Assembly (NCBI RefSeq): GCF_015070375.1
Contig: NZ_JADCLL010000001.1
Coordinates: 622,501-686,500, forward strand
DNA: 64,000 nucleotides
Direction of reading: 5' to 3'
DNA from: Nocardioides kribbensis
GTDB taxonomy: Bacteria; Actinomycetota; Actinomycetes; Propionibacteriales; Nocardioidaceae
Shown: one piece after another, positions 32,786 through 43,074 of the stretch
Position numbering within the stretch: the stretch's first letter is position 1
Layout: each line of letters opens with the position of its first letter
The notes under the pieces: model-generated
The model's input: only the letters and a program-made list of their open reading frames with translations
Databases searched by the model: none
Told to the model about the DNA's origin: nothing
Position numbers and translations under genes: made by a program

Positions 32786-35689
32786 TCAGGGAGCGACGGT
32801 GAAGGAGCGGAAGGCTTGCGTGGTGGGGTTGCCGGCGGCGTCGGAGGCCCGCAGCTGGTAGCCGTAGGACCCCGGGGCCGCGGCCCAGGGGCGCGACCAC
32901 GTGGTGCTCGCCGCGCCGGGCGGGGCCAGCGCCGCCGGCAGCCAGCTGAAGGCACCCCAGGAGCCGTCGGGGCGCAGCCACCGCCCCGTGGTCTTGTCCT
33001 TGAGGGCGACGTCGACCGAGGCCACCGCGCGGTCGTCGGTGGCGGTGCCGCCGAGGGTGGCGGCGTCGGCGGTCACGGTGGACCCGGCGGCCGGCTGGGA
33101 GTCCGAGAGCACCAGTGGCGTGGTGTCGGGCGGCAGCACGCCGGTGAGCGTGAAGGAGCCGACCACGGCGACGGCACCGGCCCCCAGCACGTCGGTGGCG
33201 CGGGTGGCGACCTCGTAGCCGTCGGGCGACGGGTCGGCCCACGACCAGCTCCACGCGGTCGAGCCGGTGGAGGGGTCGGAGAGCGCGGCCGGGAGCCAGG
33301 CGGCGGTCGTCGAGAACGAGCCGTCGGGCTGGAGGAACTGCCCGGTGCCGCTGCGGCGGATCCTGACCTCCACCGACTCCACGCCGGTGTCGTCGGCCGC
33401 GTCGCCCGACACCACCAGCGGCGGCTCGATGGCCACGCTGTCGTCGGGCGAGGGGTTGGTGAGCACCGTCTCCGGGGCCACGGTGTCGGTGGTGGTCTCG
33501 GGCACCACCGTGAAGTCGACGGAGGTCGCGGGCGAGGCGTTGCCGGCGACGTCGACGCCGCGCACCTCGGCGTGGAAGCTGCCGGAGTACTCCACGCCGA
33601 TGAAGCTCCACGCCCAGGTCATGCTCCGGGCGGTGTCGCCGACCAGCGGGCTCAGCGCCCAGGTCTGGGTGGTCGACCAGGTCGAGTTGCCCGCGTCGAA
33701 CCACAGCCCCGTGCCGGTGTCCTGCACCGCCACCTGCACCGAGGCCACCCCGGTCTCGTCGGTCACGGTGCCGCTGAAGCGCACCGGCCGGGCGGGCACG
33801 GTGGCGCCCTGACCCGGGTAGGCCAGGGTCGTGGTCGGCGGCGGCCAGGCGCTGCCGCCGCGGGCCCTGGCGGGGTCGAAGACCATCACGCGGTCGTTGC
33901 CCGCGTCGGCGACGTAGAGCAGGCCCTCGTCGTCGGTGGCGATGCCCGAGGGGTTCTTGAACTGGTAGGCGCCCTGGCCGTAGCCGCCCCACTTGCCCAG
34001 GAAGGTGCCCGAGGTCGTGAAGGCCTGCACCCGCGAGGCCAGGTCGTCGGTGACGTAGAGGACGCCGTTGCTGACGACCATGTCCCAGATGTGGCGGAAC
34101 TGCCCGTCACCGGTGCCGGAGGTGCCGAAGCTGGTCAGCAGGGTGGTGCCGGTGGGGTTGTAGACGTAGACCTTGGTGCCGTCGGCGAGGAACACGTTGC
34201 CGGTGGCCGGGTCGATCGCGCCGCCGTGGTTGCCGGCCCGCGTGATCTGGCCGATCTCGGTGCCGGAGGCCGCGTCGAGGATCTTGACCTTGCTGGAGTT
34301 GCGGTCGGTCACGATGGCCCGCCCGGCCTGGAACTCGATGTCGAGCGGCCACCGGAAGGAGCCCGGGTCGGCCGAGTCGCTCTCGGCGCTGCCGAGCTGG
34401 TCGACGAAGCTGCCGTCGTACTCGTAGCGCTTGATGTGGTGCCCGCGCTGGTTAGCCACCCAGACCCGCCGGCTGACGGGGTCGACGCCGATCCCGCGGG
34501 GGTAGTTCATGCCGTAGGTCGGCGAGGCCGAGCGGGTGCCCCAGGTGCCGATGAAGGCACCGGTCGGGGCGAAGCGCTGGAAGCGCTGGTTCCACGAGTC
34601 GGCCACCCACACGTCGCCGGTCTGGTCGTCGACGTCGACGTCACGCGGCTCGCCGAGCTGGCCGGCGACGGCCGGCTGGGCGGGGCGCGGGAAGAAGCCG
34701 GCGTCCTCGCCGGTGGCGGTGAAGCGGTGGACACGGGCGTTGCCGTACTCCGCGACGTAGACCGTGCCGTCGGGCGCCACCGCGGGCTGGCGCGGGCTGC
34801 CCAGGTTCAGCGGGCCGGTGCCGGCCCCGGCGCCGAGGGTGTCGACGTGGTTGCCCTGCAGGTCGAAGACCTCGACCACGCCGGTGGTGGGCACCGAGAC
34901 GTAGAGCCGGTTGCGCGCGTCGTCGACGGCCATGCCGCGTGCGTCGCCGCCGAGCAGCCCGGCGCCGTAGGTGGCCAGGTAGGAGCCGGTGGGCGAGTAC
35001 TTGAGGATGCGGTTGTTGAAGGTGTCGGTGAGCCAGAAGTTGCCGGAGGCGTCGGTGTCGACGCCGTAGATGCGAGGGATCGTGCTGCTGGTGGTGCCGG
35101 GCGGGAGCACGTTGAAGGTACGGGTGTTGCGCCCGTCGGAGAGCCGCCAGACCCGCACGGCGGGCGGGTTGGTCAGCGAGTTGGCGTAGTGGCTGTCGGC
35201 CTGCACCAGGTTGCCCGCGCCGTCGATGCTGATCCAGGCCTGGTAGTCGATGCCGTTGAGGGTCAGCTGGCGCAGGAACGCACCGTCCTTGCTGTACTGC
35301 GCGACCTTGTTGCCCGGCTGGCCGTCGGCGATCTCCGGCACGTAGATGTCGCCCTGGCGCGGGTCGATGCCGATCGAGTAGGGCTGGCCCGTGGCGTTGG
35401 CGCGGTAGAACGACCCGAGGACCCGTCCGGCGGGCGTGTAGCGGCGCACCTGGTTGTTGAGGTAGTCGCCCACCACGACCTCGCCGCTGACGGGATTGAC
35501 CTGGACCCCCCACGGGAAGACACCGGGGCGGCCGTTGCCGCTGATCGAGCGCACCAGCGCCGGGGCGCTCCACGCTGCCTGCGCCGGCGGGCTGCTCAGG
35601 CCCACGAAGACCAGACACGCGGCGACGACCGCCAGCGCCAGCACCACCGAGGGCACCCGACGCCGCGCCGTGCTCACCGGGGCGCTCAC
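32786..35689 (-). CDS. Exported NHL-repeat protein with three C-terminal Ig-like modules
   Basis: A 967-residue protein: signal peptide (VPSVVLALAVVAACLVFVGL, cleavage near AQA-A), an NHL propeller region (residues about 40-620) starting LVRSISGNGRPGVFPWGVQ, and three modules of about 115 residues (625-967). Module features repeat with high similarity: DETGVASVQVAVQDTGTGLW, DDTGVESVEVRIRRSGTGQF and DDRAVASVDVALKDKTTGRW, each followed by W/D-G-S-W/F-x aromatic segments. The GTG start overlaps the stop of the upstream paralogue (GTGA). Its propeller region is most like that of the 1165-residue protein at 15079-18576. Confidence 0.83.
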   Translation of the reverse strand: MSAPVSTARRRVPSVVLALAVVAACLVFVGLSSPPAQAAWSAPALVRSISGNGRPGVFPWGVQVNPVSGEVVVGDYLNNQVRRYTPAGRVLGSFYRANATGQPYSIGIDPRQGDIYVPEIADGQPGNKVAQYSKDGAFLRQLTLNGIDYQAWISIDGAGNLVQADSHYANSLTNPPAVRVWRLSDGRNTRTFNVLPPGTTSSTIPRIYGVDTDASGNFWLTDTFNNRILKYSPTGSYLATYGAGLLGGDARGMAVDDARNRLYVSVPTTGVVEVFDLQGNHVDTLGAGAGTGPLNLGSPRQPAVAPDGTVYVAEYGNARVHRFTATGEDAGFFPRPAQPAVAGQLGEPRDVDVDDQTGDVWVADSWNQRFQRFAPTGAFIGTWGTRSASPTYGMNYPRGIGVDPVSRRVWVANQRGHHIKRYEYDGSFVDQLGSAESDSADPGSFRWPLDIEFQAGRAIVTDRNSSKVKILDAASGTEIGQITRAGNHGGAIDPATGNVFLADGTKVYVYNPTGTTLLTSFGTSGTGDGQFRHIWDMVVSNGVLYVTDDLASRVQAFTTSGTFLGKWGGYGQGAYQFKNPSGIATDDEGLLYVADAGNDRVMVFDPARARGGSAWPPPTTTLAYPGQGATVPARPVRFSGTVTDETGVASVQVAVQDTGTGLWFDAGNSTWSTTQTWALSPLVGDTARSMTWAWSFIGVEYSGSFHAEVRGVDVAGNASPATSVDFTVVPETTTDTVAPETVLTNPSPDDSVAIEPPLVVSGDAADDTGVESVEVRIRRSGTGQFLQPDGSFSTTAAWLPAALSDPSTGSTAWSWSWADPSPDGYEVATRATDVLGAGAVAVVGSFTLTGVLPPDTTPLVLSDSQPAAGSTVTADAATLGGTATDDRAVASVDVALKDKTTGRWLRPDGSWGAFSWLPAALAPPGAASTTWSRPWAAAPGSYGYQLRASDAAGNPTTQAFRSFTVAP

Positions 35690-38271
35690 GGGGTCACCGT
35701 GAACGACCGCCAGCCGGGCTTGCCCGTGCCGGTCGCGAGCCGGCCCGCGGTGTCGGTGGCGTCGGTGGAGAAGCCGTAGCCGCCCGGGGCGACCCCGGCC
35801 AGCTCGTAGGACCAGGTCGTCGAGGCGCCGCCGGGCGTGGCGAGCACGGCGCTGACCTTGGTGGCCGCGGCCTGCCAGGTGGTGCCGTTCCACCACAGGC
35901 CGGTCGAGGACTGCTTGATGCCGAGCTTCACGGACGCGACCCCCCGGTCGTCGGTGGCGGAGCCGGTGATGCTCACCGGCGCGGGCAGGGAGGCGCCCGC
36001 GGTGGGCGCCGTGAGGGTCACGACCGGCGTGGCGGTGTCGCTGCCGCCGCTGGTCGCGGTGAAGGACGTCGCCGGTCGCGGCGTCGGGTTCTGGTTGCCG
36101 CTGGCGTCGTCGACGCGCACCTGCACGGCGTAGCCGGTCGCGCTGGGCAGGGTGAGGCCCAGCGACCAGCCGGTCGAGGTCGAGCCCGGGGCGGCCAGGG
36201 TGGTGGGCACCCAGGTGAACGCGCCCCAGCTGCCGTCGGGGCGCAGCCACGTGGAGGTGTCACCGCGGCGCACGGCGACGTACGCCGCCGCGACGGAGCG
36301 GTCGTCGCTCGCGGTGCCGGTCAGGGTCACCGGCCCCACGGGCACCTGCTGGCCCGCGGTGGGCGAGGTCAGGGCACCGCTCGGTGCGGTCGTGTCGGGG
36401 GGCGGCGACGCGCCCATCGTGTAAGTGCGCACGACGTCGGCGTAGGTGTCGGCGAGGTAGATGGTGCCGGTGGGCCCGACCTCGACCGCCGAGGGGTGGT
36501 GCAGGCCGCCGACGGTGGCCTCGAGGCTGCGGTCGGGCGCCAGCACGACCATCTCGTCGTCGCCGCTGTCGGCCACCACGACACGACCCGTGGGGTCGAC
36601 GCCGACGCCCTCGGGGGCGTCGAGCGTGCCGCCCGCGGTCCAGCTCCGCACGGGCGCGAATCCCGCGGCCGGCGAGTAGGTCAGCTCCTGCACCCGGTTG
36701 TTGCCGCGGTCGGCGACGTAGACGTGGCCGTCGGGGCCGACGGCCACCGCGCTGGGGAAGCGGAAGTTGGTGGCACCGGCCCCGCGGGAGCCGAAGACGT
36801 GCACGGGCAGCGGGCCCTTGTTGTCGGTGCCGAAGACCGCGCCGGCGACGTCGTAGGCCTTGATGCGGTGGTTCTGGGTGTCGACGACGAAGGCGTAGCG
36901 GTCGGAGGCGCGGATGGCGATGTCGTAGGGCCAGTTGAAGGAGCGGGTGTCGGCGCCGGCCGGGGCGTTCTTGACGAAGCCGATGCCGGTGCAGCCCTCG
37001 TCGAGCACCTGCAGCTGGTGCTGCTTGGTGTCGGCCACCCACAGGTCGCCGGTGGCGGGGTCGACGGCGAGGCCGCGGGGCCAGTTGAACTGCCCCAGCT
37101 GGGTGCCCTCGGCGGCGCGCTGGCCGCAGTGGCCGACGAGGGACCCCGAGGCGTCGAAGCGTCGGAACTGGTGGTGCACGGTGTCGGAGACCCACAGGTC
37201 GCCGTCGGGTGCGAGCGCCATGCCGCGCGGCTCGTGGAAGACCGCGGTGGAGGTGGCCTCGGGCATCACCGCGCCGATGGTGCGGTCGTAGGCGAAGCCG
37301 GTGGCGGTGCGCGTCCAGCGCTCGACCCGGTCGCCCCACAGGTCGGCGGCCCACACGTCGCCGCTGCCGTCCTGGGCCACCGCGACACGTCGCATCGTGG
37401 TGAACGTGCCCACGGTGGTGGGCTCGCCGTAGCTGCCGAAGGCGGTGACGAACGTGCCGGTGGTGGTGAAGACCTGCACCCGGTTGTTGAGCCCGTCGGC
37501 GACGTAGACCAGCTCCTGGCCCGTCACCGGGTCGAGGGCGGTGGCGATGCCGTAGGGGGTGCGGAACTTGCCCTCCGCGGTGCCGGTGCCGCCCCACGTG
37601 GCGAGGCAGGTGCCGTCGGGGGCGAACTTCACGACCTGGTTGGTCTTGTAGCCCGCGACGTAGATGTTGCCGGCGCTGTCGGCCTGCGCGTCGCGGTTGT
37701 CGTTGATGTTCGTGCAGGCACCGTTGGCCACGACGGTCTGCAGGACCGCCAGGTCGTCGTCGAGCACGACGACGCGGGCGCGGCCGGTGTCGCCGACGTA
37801 GACCTTGTCGCCCTTCGCGGATACCCCGAGGGGGAAGGAGAAGGCGGTGGCGGGCCCGGTGGTGGAGCCCAGCCAGGCACCGCTCGGGGAGAGCTTGACG
37901 ATGCGGCTGTTGCGGGTGTCGGCGACGTAGACGTTGTTCTGGTCGTCGACGCCCACGTCGCGGGGGTTGTCGAACTGTCCGGTGCCCGCGCCGAAGGTGC
38001 CCACCGACCACACGAGCGTGCCGTCGGCGGTGTAGCGCGCGACCCGGTTGTTGCCGGTGTCGGCGACCACGACCGTGCCGTCGGGCGCCGTCTCGACCCC
38101 CGAGGGGTACATCTCGGCGTGCAGCGGCCCGCCGAGCACCGGCCCCGGGTCGGCGGGGCCGGCCGAGGCGGGGGCCGCGACGACGAGGGCGGCGCTGAGC
38201 ACCAGCCCGGCCAGGGCGGCCAGGGCGGCCAGGACGGCCAGCGGTGCGGGGGTGCGGCGGGTGGTGGGCAT
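35686..38271 (-). CDS. Exported NHL-repeat protein with two C-terminal Ig-like modules
   Basis: An 861-residue protein. The signal peptide is Ala/Leu-rich (LAVLAALAALAGLVLSAALV, cleavage near ASA-G). NHL repeats (residues about 45-620) include VVVADTGNNRVARYTADGTL, VYVADTRNSRIVKLSPSG and VYVADRGNNRVQELTY. Two modules end the protein, one with DTSTWLRPDGSWGAFTWVP and one with STGLWWNGTTW. It opens with GPLHAEMYPSGVE, a variant shared with the 1563-residue neighbour (QAAMYPSGLE), so these two form a subgroup. ATG start with GAGGAC upstream; 57 bases after the larger neighbour. Confidence 0.83.
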   Translation of the reverse strand: MPTTRRTPAPLAVLAALAALAGLVLSAALVVAAPASAGPADPGPVLGGPLHAEMYPSGVETAPDGTVVVADTGNNRVARYTADGTLVWSVGTFGAGTGQFDNPRDVGVDDQNNVYVADTRNSRIVKLSPSGAWLGSTTGPATAFSFPLGVSAKGDKVYVGDTGRARVVVLDDDLAVLQTVVANGACTNINDNRDAQADSAGNIYVAGYKTNQVVKFAPDGTCLATWGGTGTAEGKFRTPYGIATALDPVTGQELVYVADGLNNRVQVFTTTGTFVTAFGSYGEPTTVGTFTTMRRVAVAQDGSGDVWAADLWGDRVERWTRTATGFAYDRTIGAVMPEATSTAVFHEPRGMALAPDGDLWVSDTVHHQFRRFDASGSLVGHCGQRAAEGTQLGQFNWPRGLAVDPATGDLWVADTKQHQLQVLDEGCTGIGFVKNAPAGADTRSFNWPYDIAIRASDRYAFVVDTQNHRIKAYDVAGAVFGTDNKGPLPVHVFGSRGAGATNFRFPSAVAVGPDGHVYVADRGNNRVQELTYSPAAGFAPVRSWTAGGTLDAPEGVGVDPTGRVVVADSGDDEMVVLAPDRSLEATVGGLHHPSAVEVGPTGTIYLADTYADVVRTYTMGASPPPDTTAPSGALTSPTAGQQVPVGPVTLTGTASDDRSVAAAYVAVRRGDTSTWLRPDGSWGAFTWVPTTLAAPGSTSTGWSLGLTLPSATGYAVQVRVDDASGNQNPTPRPATSFTATSGGSDTATPVVTLTAPTAGASLPAPVSITGSATDDRGVASVKLGIKQSSTGLWWNGTTWQAAATKVSAVLATPGGASTTWSYELAGVAPGGYGFSTDATDTAGRLATGTGKPGWRSFTVTP

Positions 38272-38327
38272 CGGGTCCTCGTGGTGGTGTCGGGTGCAGG
38301 TGCCGCCGGGGCGGGCGGGCGGCGCCG

Positions 38328-41300
38328 TCACGGGGTGACGGTGAAGGTGCTGCGGGGCTTGGTGGGGTCCTGGTTGCCGGCGGCGTCGCGGGCGATGGCG
38401 GTGACGGCGTAGGTCCGGGCCAGCGGCGGCTGGAAGGTGAAGGCCCAGGTGGTGCTCGTCGCACCGGGGGCGGCGAGGACGGCGGTCACGGTGCGGTAGG
38501 ACGCCCCGAAGCTGCCGTCGGGGCGCAGCCACTCCTTCGACACGGTGTCCTGCACGGCCAGCAGCACCGTGGCGACCCCGGTGTCGTCGGAGGCGCCGCC
38601 GCGCAGCGGGACGGCCCCGAGCGGCACCCGCGCCCCCTGGGCCGGGCTGGTGACGGTGGCGTCGGGGGCCACGCTGTCGCTCGCGCGCACCGTGACCTGC
38701 CGCGAGGCGGGGGTGGCGTCCTGGTTGCCGGCACCGTCACGGGCCCGGGCCGTGACCAGGTACCTCCCGGTCGCCAGCGGCACGTCGAGCGACCAGCCGG
38801 TGCTCGCGGCGCCGGGGGCCGCGAGGTCGGCGAGGCGCTGGGCGCCCGCCGTGGTGCTCCCCCAGCTGCCGTCGGCCTTGAGCCACAGCCCGGTGTCGCG
38901 GTCCTTGACCAGCACCGTGACCGAGGCGACGCCCGACCCGCCTGCGGGGTCGCTGGCGGTGCCGGTCAGCGACAGCGTCGGCGGCGCCACGACCGCGTCC
39001 TGCGCCGGGGAGGTCACGACGGTGTCGGGCGCTCCGGTGTCGGCGCCCGCGACCGTGAAGGACCGGGTCGCGGTGGCCGGGTTGCCCGCCTGGTCGCGGG
39101 CGGTGACGCTCACGGTGTGGCCGCCGGCGGTGCCGGCGACGAAGGACAGCGAGAAGCCGGTCGAGGTGGACCCGGGGGCGGCGAGGGTCGCGTCGAGCTC
39201 CTGGCGCGCGCTCCCCCACGCCCCGGAGGCCTGGAGCCAGCTGCCGTCGGCGCGCTGCACCGCCACGGTGACCCCGGCGACCGAGGTGTCGTCGGTGGCC
39301 GTGCCGGTGACCGCGACGCTGCCCGCCGGGAGCGAGGCGCCCGCGGCCGGCGACGTGAGCGTCACGCCGGGGGCCGTGGTGTCGGGCGGCGGCGGGGTGC
39401 CCTGGGGGTCCCACAGCGAGACCCGGTCGTTGCCGTAGTCGGCCACCGCGAGGTCGCCGTCGGTGGGGTCGACGGCGACCCCGCGGGGCTGCTCGAGCTG
39501 ACCGCTGCCCGACCCCGTGGAGCCGAAGGCGGTCTCGACCGCGCCGGTGGCGTCGAGCACGACCACGCGGTCGTTGCCGGCGTCGGCGATGTGGAGGCGC
39601 CGGTCGGCGCCGGTGCCGGTGACCAGGAGGCCGCCGGGCTTGCGCACCTGCCCGCTGCCGGTGCCCGAGGCGGCCACGGTGGCGAGCAGGGCGCCGGCGG
39701 TGGAGTAGCGCTCGACGCGGTTGTTCTGGGTGTTGGAGACCAGCAGCGTGCCGTCGGCGTCGACCGCGACGCCCTCGGGCCTGCTGGCCGCCGCGGCGCC
39801 CGTGACCGGGAACGTGCCCAGCAGCACGCCGTCGGAGGCGAGGTGCACGACGCGGTTGTTGTTGGTGTCGGCGACCCAGAAGCCGCCGCTGCCGTCGAGC
39901 GCGGTCTGGTGCGGGCGGCTCAGGGTCGTGCCGGCCGGGGGCTTGACCTGGCGCACGAAGGCGCCGGCGGCGGTGAAGACGTCGATGCGGTTGTTCTCGC
40001 TGTCGGTGACCACGACGTCGCCCGCGGCGGTGACGAGCAGTCCGCGCGGGAAGATCAGCGAGCCGTTCTGCGGCCCGTAGCCGCCCCACTGCGAGACGTA
40101 GGAGCCGTCGGGCGCGAAGCGCTGGATGCGGTGGTTGAACCAGTCGGCGGCGTAGAGCGAGCCGTCGGGGCCGTAGGCCACCGCGAAGGCGCCGTTGAAG
40201 CCGCCGGCGGTCGGCCCCGTGCCCCCCACCGTCCGGTCGTACGCCGGGGACGCGCCGGCGCCGTCGTAGACCGCGAGCCGGAAGTTGAACGTGTCGCACA
40301 CCGCGACCTCGGTGGTGCCCGGCAGGCGGGTGACGCAGTGCGGCGAGCGGAACTGCTGGGCCCCGTCGCCGTAGGCCGCGACGGGGGTCGCGCCGAGCGA
40401 GCCGCCCGTGGCGGTGAGGTGCTGCACGCGGTAGTTGAGCGCGTCGGCCACCCACAGGCCGCCGGCGCCGTCGGAGGTGACGCTGCGCGGCGACTTGAAC
40501 TGCACCGCCCCGGTGCCACGGGTGCCGAAGGTGCGCACGCAGGCGCCGGTGGCCGCCTCGAGCACCACGATCCGGTCGTTGTCGGTGTCGGCGACCAGGA
40601 CCCGGCCGTCGTCGGCCAGACCGACGTCGCGGGGGCGGGAGAAGGCGGTGCCGCCGCAGGTGGTCTGGGTCCAGGCCGTCGTCCCGGCGCGGGTGAGGGC
40701 CCGCACGCTGTTGGCGTAGGTGTTGGCGACGTAGACCCGGGTGGCGTCGTTGGCCAGGCCGTAGGGCTGGGTCAGCCCGCCGATGGTGCCGAGCTGCTGG
40801 CCGGTGCGCGAGAGGCGCACGACGCGGTTGCCGCCGGTGTCGGTCACCCACAGCGCGGTGGGGTCGGCCGCGTCGAGCTCGAGGTCGCGGGGGTCGGTGA
40901 GGCCGGTGGTGGTCAGCGGCGTGACGGTGCCGGTGGCGGGGTCGAGGGTCACGACCCGGCTGCCGCCGGAGTCGGCGACGTACCAGGTGCCGTCGACCAC
41001 GGCGAGGCCGGCGGGGTAGACCGGGGCGCGACCGCCGGGGTCGGAGAGCTGGTCGCGGTAGACCGGGCTCAGCGGCTCCTGCGGCGGGTCGACCGGGCCG
41101 GGGGCGGCGAAGACCTGGACGCGGTCGTTGTAGGTGTCGGCGACGTACATCCGGTCGTTGCCGAAGGCGAGGTCGTGGGGGTCGAAGAACTGGGTGTCGC
41201 CGTTGCCGCGCGAGCCGAAGCCGTCGCCGAGGTCGACGAGGTCGGCCGAGAGGTGCACCAGGCGGCTGTTGCCGGTGTCGGCCACCCAGACCGAGCCGTC

Positions 41301-43019
41301 GGGGGCGACCTCCAGGCCCTGGGGGCCGAGCAGGCCGGTGGCGAAGGAGGCCAGCGGCGTGCCGTCGAGGGCGAGCTTCTGCACCCGGTCGTTGCCGGTG
41401 TCGGCGACGTAGACCGCGCTCGGCGTCACCGCCACGCCCATGGGGTCCTGCAGCTGTCCGGGGGCCGTGCCCTGGGAGCCGACGGTGGCGAAGGTGCCGC
41501 TCGCGGGGTCGAAGGTCTGCAGTCGGTGGTTGCGCGTGTCGGCCACCCAGACCACGCCGTCGGCGCCGACGTCGGCGTTGGAGGGGTAGTTGAAGCGGCC
41601 CGTCTCGCTGCCCGTGGAGCCGTAGGACGGCACGCCGGTGGGCGACAGGTCGGCGGCGAAGCGCTCGATGCGGTCACCGCGCGTGTCGACGGCCCACACC
41701 GAGCCGTCGGGCCCGGTCGTCACGCCCTCGGGCCAGGAGAACGTCGCCGGCTGGGTGCCGCGGGCACCGACCCGGTCGACGTACGTGCCGTCGGGGCGGA
41801 AGCGCTGGATGCGGTGGTTGAGGCGGTCCATGACGTAGACCTGGCCGCTGGGGGCGACGTCGACGGCGTAGGCCTCCGCGAAGCCGGGGGCCGGTGCCTC
41901 GGCGCCCTCGATGGAGCGCACCGAGGCGCCCGCGGGGCTGAAGACCTCCAGGCCGCCGCCCCAGAAGTCGGCGCCGTAGACCGCGCCGTCGGCGTCGACG
42001 GCCACGCGTCGCAGGTGGTTGAACAGACCCGCGTCGACCGGCGGGTCCTCGCAGGGCTGCGGGTGGTTGGAGCAGCGCCCGCCGAAGGGCGGCAGCCACT
42101 GCGGCGTGGGACCGGAGAGGTCCCAGCGCGCGATGCGCCCGTTGCCGGTGTCGGAGACGTAGATCGTGTCGCCGTCGGCGGACCAGACCGTGTTGTAGGG
42201 GAAGTTGAGCTGGCCCTCGCCGCTGCCCGAGGCGACGCCGTCGCCGAGCACGACCGCGGGGGTGGTGCTCGCCCACACCCCGGCCGCGGACACGTCGTAG
42301 GCCTTGACCTGGTGCTGCTTGTAGGCCGTCAGCCAGATCCGGCCGTCGGGGCCGCGGGCGACGTCGCGGATGCCGCCTGCGCCCAGCGCGGTGCCGGTGG
42401 GCGACTTCCAGCGGAAGACCCCGTCGGCGTCCCAGGCCTTGACCAGCGACTGACCGGTCGAGGCGACGAGCAGCACGTCGTTGGCGGCGTCCCAGGTGAC
42501 GCCGATGGGGGTGTTGAGGGTCTCGTTGCCGGTGCCGAGGCCGCCGCGCTGCCACAGGAAGGTGCCGGTGGCGGTGAACTTCTGGATCCGGTTGTTCTCG
42601 GCGTCGGCGACGTAGACGTCGCCGGCCTCGTCGACCGCCACGTCGCGCGGGCTGGCCATCTGGCCCGGCTCGGTGCCGTAGGTGCCGAAGCCGCCGAGCT
42701 TGGTGCCGGTGCGGCTGTAGAACAGCACGCGGTCGCGGCCGGTGTCGGCCACGACGAGCCGGTCGTGGACCGCGTCGACCTCGAGGCCGGAGGGGTACAT
42801 CGCCGCCTGCGAGGGCCCGGCCAGGGTGCCGAGGAAGTCCGGCGGGGCCGCCGCGGCCAGCCGGGCCGGTGCGGCGCTCGCCGCGGGCTCGGCGCCGCGG
42901 GCGCTCGCCGCCAGGGCCAGGCAGGTGGTCAGCACCAGCGCGAGGGTGAGCAGGGCCGCGGCGATGAGCACGGCCTGCTCGCCGTGGGTGCGCTGTCGTT
43001 CGATCCGGTGTCGGGCCAC
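38328..43019 (-). CDS. Giant exported NHL-repeat protein with three C-terminal Ig-like modules
   Basis: The 1563-residue protein begins with a membrane/signal segment (AVLIAAALLTLALVLTTCLA, residues about 16-37). Residues about 60-1205 hold many more NHL repeats than its paralogues, enough for two or more propellers: LVVADTGRDRVLFYSRTGTK, VYVADAENNRIQKFTATGTF, VWVADTRNHRLQTFDPAS, VLVADTDNDRIVVLEAATG and LAVADYGNDRVSLWDPQG. Three modules follow (about 1210-1563), with TGLWLKADGSWG and KEWLRPDGSFGAS stretches. It heads a minus-strand operon of three NHL genes, a fourth NHL gene, a sulfotransferase, flippase, polymerase and two glycosyltransferases. It diverges from the LCP gene over a promoter region with an inverted repeat. 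Confidence 0.83.
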   Translation of the reverse strand: MARHRIERQRTHGEQAVLIAAALLTLALVLTTCLALAASARGAEPAASAAPARLAAAAPPDFLGTLAGPSQAAMYPSGLEVDAVHDRLVVADTGRDRVLFYSRTGTKLGGFGTYGTEPGQMASPRDVAVDEAGDVYVADAENNRIQKFTATGTFLWQRGGLGTGNETLNTPIGVTWDAANDVLLVASTGQSLVKAWDADGVFRWKSPTGTALGAGGIRDVARGPDGRIWLTAYKQHQVKAYDVSAAGVWASTTPAVVLGDGVASGSGEGQLNFPYNTVWSADGDTIYVSDTGNGRIARWDLSGPTPQWLPPFGGRCSNHPQPCEDPPVDAGLFNHLRRVAVDADGAVYGADFWGGGLEVFSPAGASVRSIEGAEAPAPGFAEAYAVDVAPSGQVYVMDRLNHRIQRFRPDGTYVDRVGARGTQPATFSWPEGVTTGPDGSVWAVDTRGDRIERFAADLSPTGVPSYGSTGSETGRFNYPSNADVGADGVVWVADTRNHRLQTFDPASGTFATVGSQGTAPGQLQDPMGVAVTPSAVYVADTGNDRVQKLALDGTPLASFATGLLGPQGLEVAPDGSVWVADTGNSRLVHLSADLVDLGDGFGSRGNGDTQFFDPHDLAFGNDRMYVADTYNDRVQVFAAPGPVDPPQEPLSPVYRDQLSDPGGRAPVYPAGLAVVDGTWYVADSGGSRVVTLDPATGTVTPLTTTGLTDPRDLELDAADPTALWVTDTGGNRVVRLSRTGQQLGTIGGLTQPYGLANDATRVYVANTYANSVRALTRAGTTAWTQTTCGGTAFSRPRDVGLADDGRVLVADTDNDRIVVLEAATGACVRTFGTRGTGAVQFKSPRSVTSDGAGGLWVADALNYRVQHLTATGGSLGATPVAAYGDGAQQFRSPHCVTRLPGTTEVAVCDTFNFRLAVYDGAGASPAYDRTVGGTGPTAGGFNGAFAVAYGPDGSLYAADWFNHRIQRFAPDGSYVSQWGGYGPQNGSLIFPRGLLVTAAGDVVVTDSENNRIDVFTAAGAFVRQVKPPAGTTLSRPHQTALDGSGGFWVADTNNNRVVHLASDGVLLGTFPVTGAAAASRPEGVAVDADGTLLVSNTQNNRVERYSTAGALLATVAASGTGSGQVRKPGGLLVTGTGADRRLHIADAGNDRVVVLDATGAVETAFGSTGSGSGQLEQPRGVAVDPTDGDLAVADYGNDRVSLWDPQGTPPPPDTTAPGVTLTSPAAGASLPAGSVAVTGTATDDTSVAGVTVAVQRADGSWLQASGAWGSARQELDATLAAPGSTSTGFSLSFVAGTAGGHTVSVTARDQAGNPATATRSFTVAGADTGAPDTVVTSPAQDAVVAPPTLSLTGTASDPAGGSGVASVTVLVKDRDTGLWLKADGSWGSTTAGAQRLADLAAPGAASTGWSLDVPLATGRYLVTARARDGAGNQDATPASRQVTVRASDSVAPDATVTSPAQGARVPLGAVPLRGGASDDTGVATVLLAVQDTVSKEWLRPDGSFGASYRTVTAVLAAPGATSTTWAFTFQPPLARTYAVTAIARDAAGNQDPTKPRSTFTVTP

Positions 43020-43074
43020 GAGGGCGATACGACCAGCGACCCTCCGGCGCCCCCGGGCCGCGCAGGGCCTTTTG

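Noticed and set aside
15079..43019. NHL genes as fragments of one frameshifted gene
   Set aside because: Each has its own signal peptide, start with Shine-Dalgarno or GTGA coupling, and a complete propeller, so they are separate paralogues.
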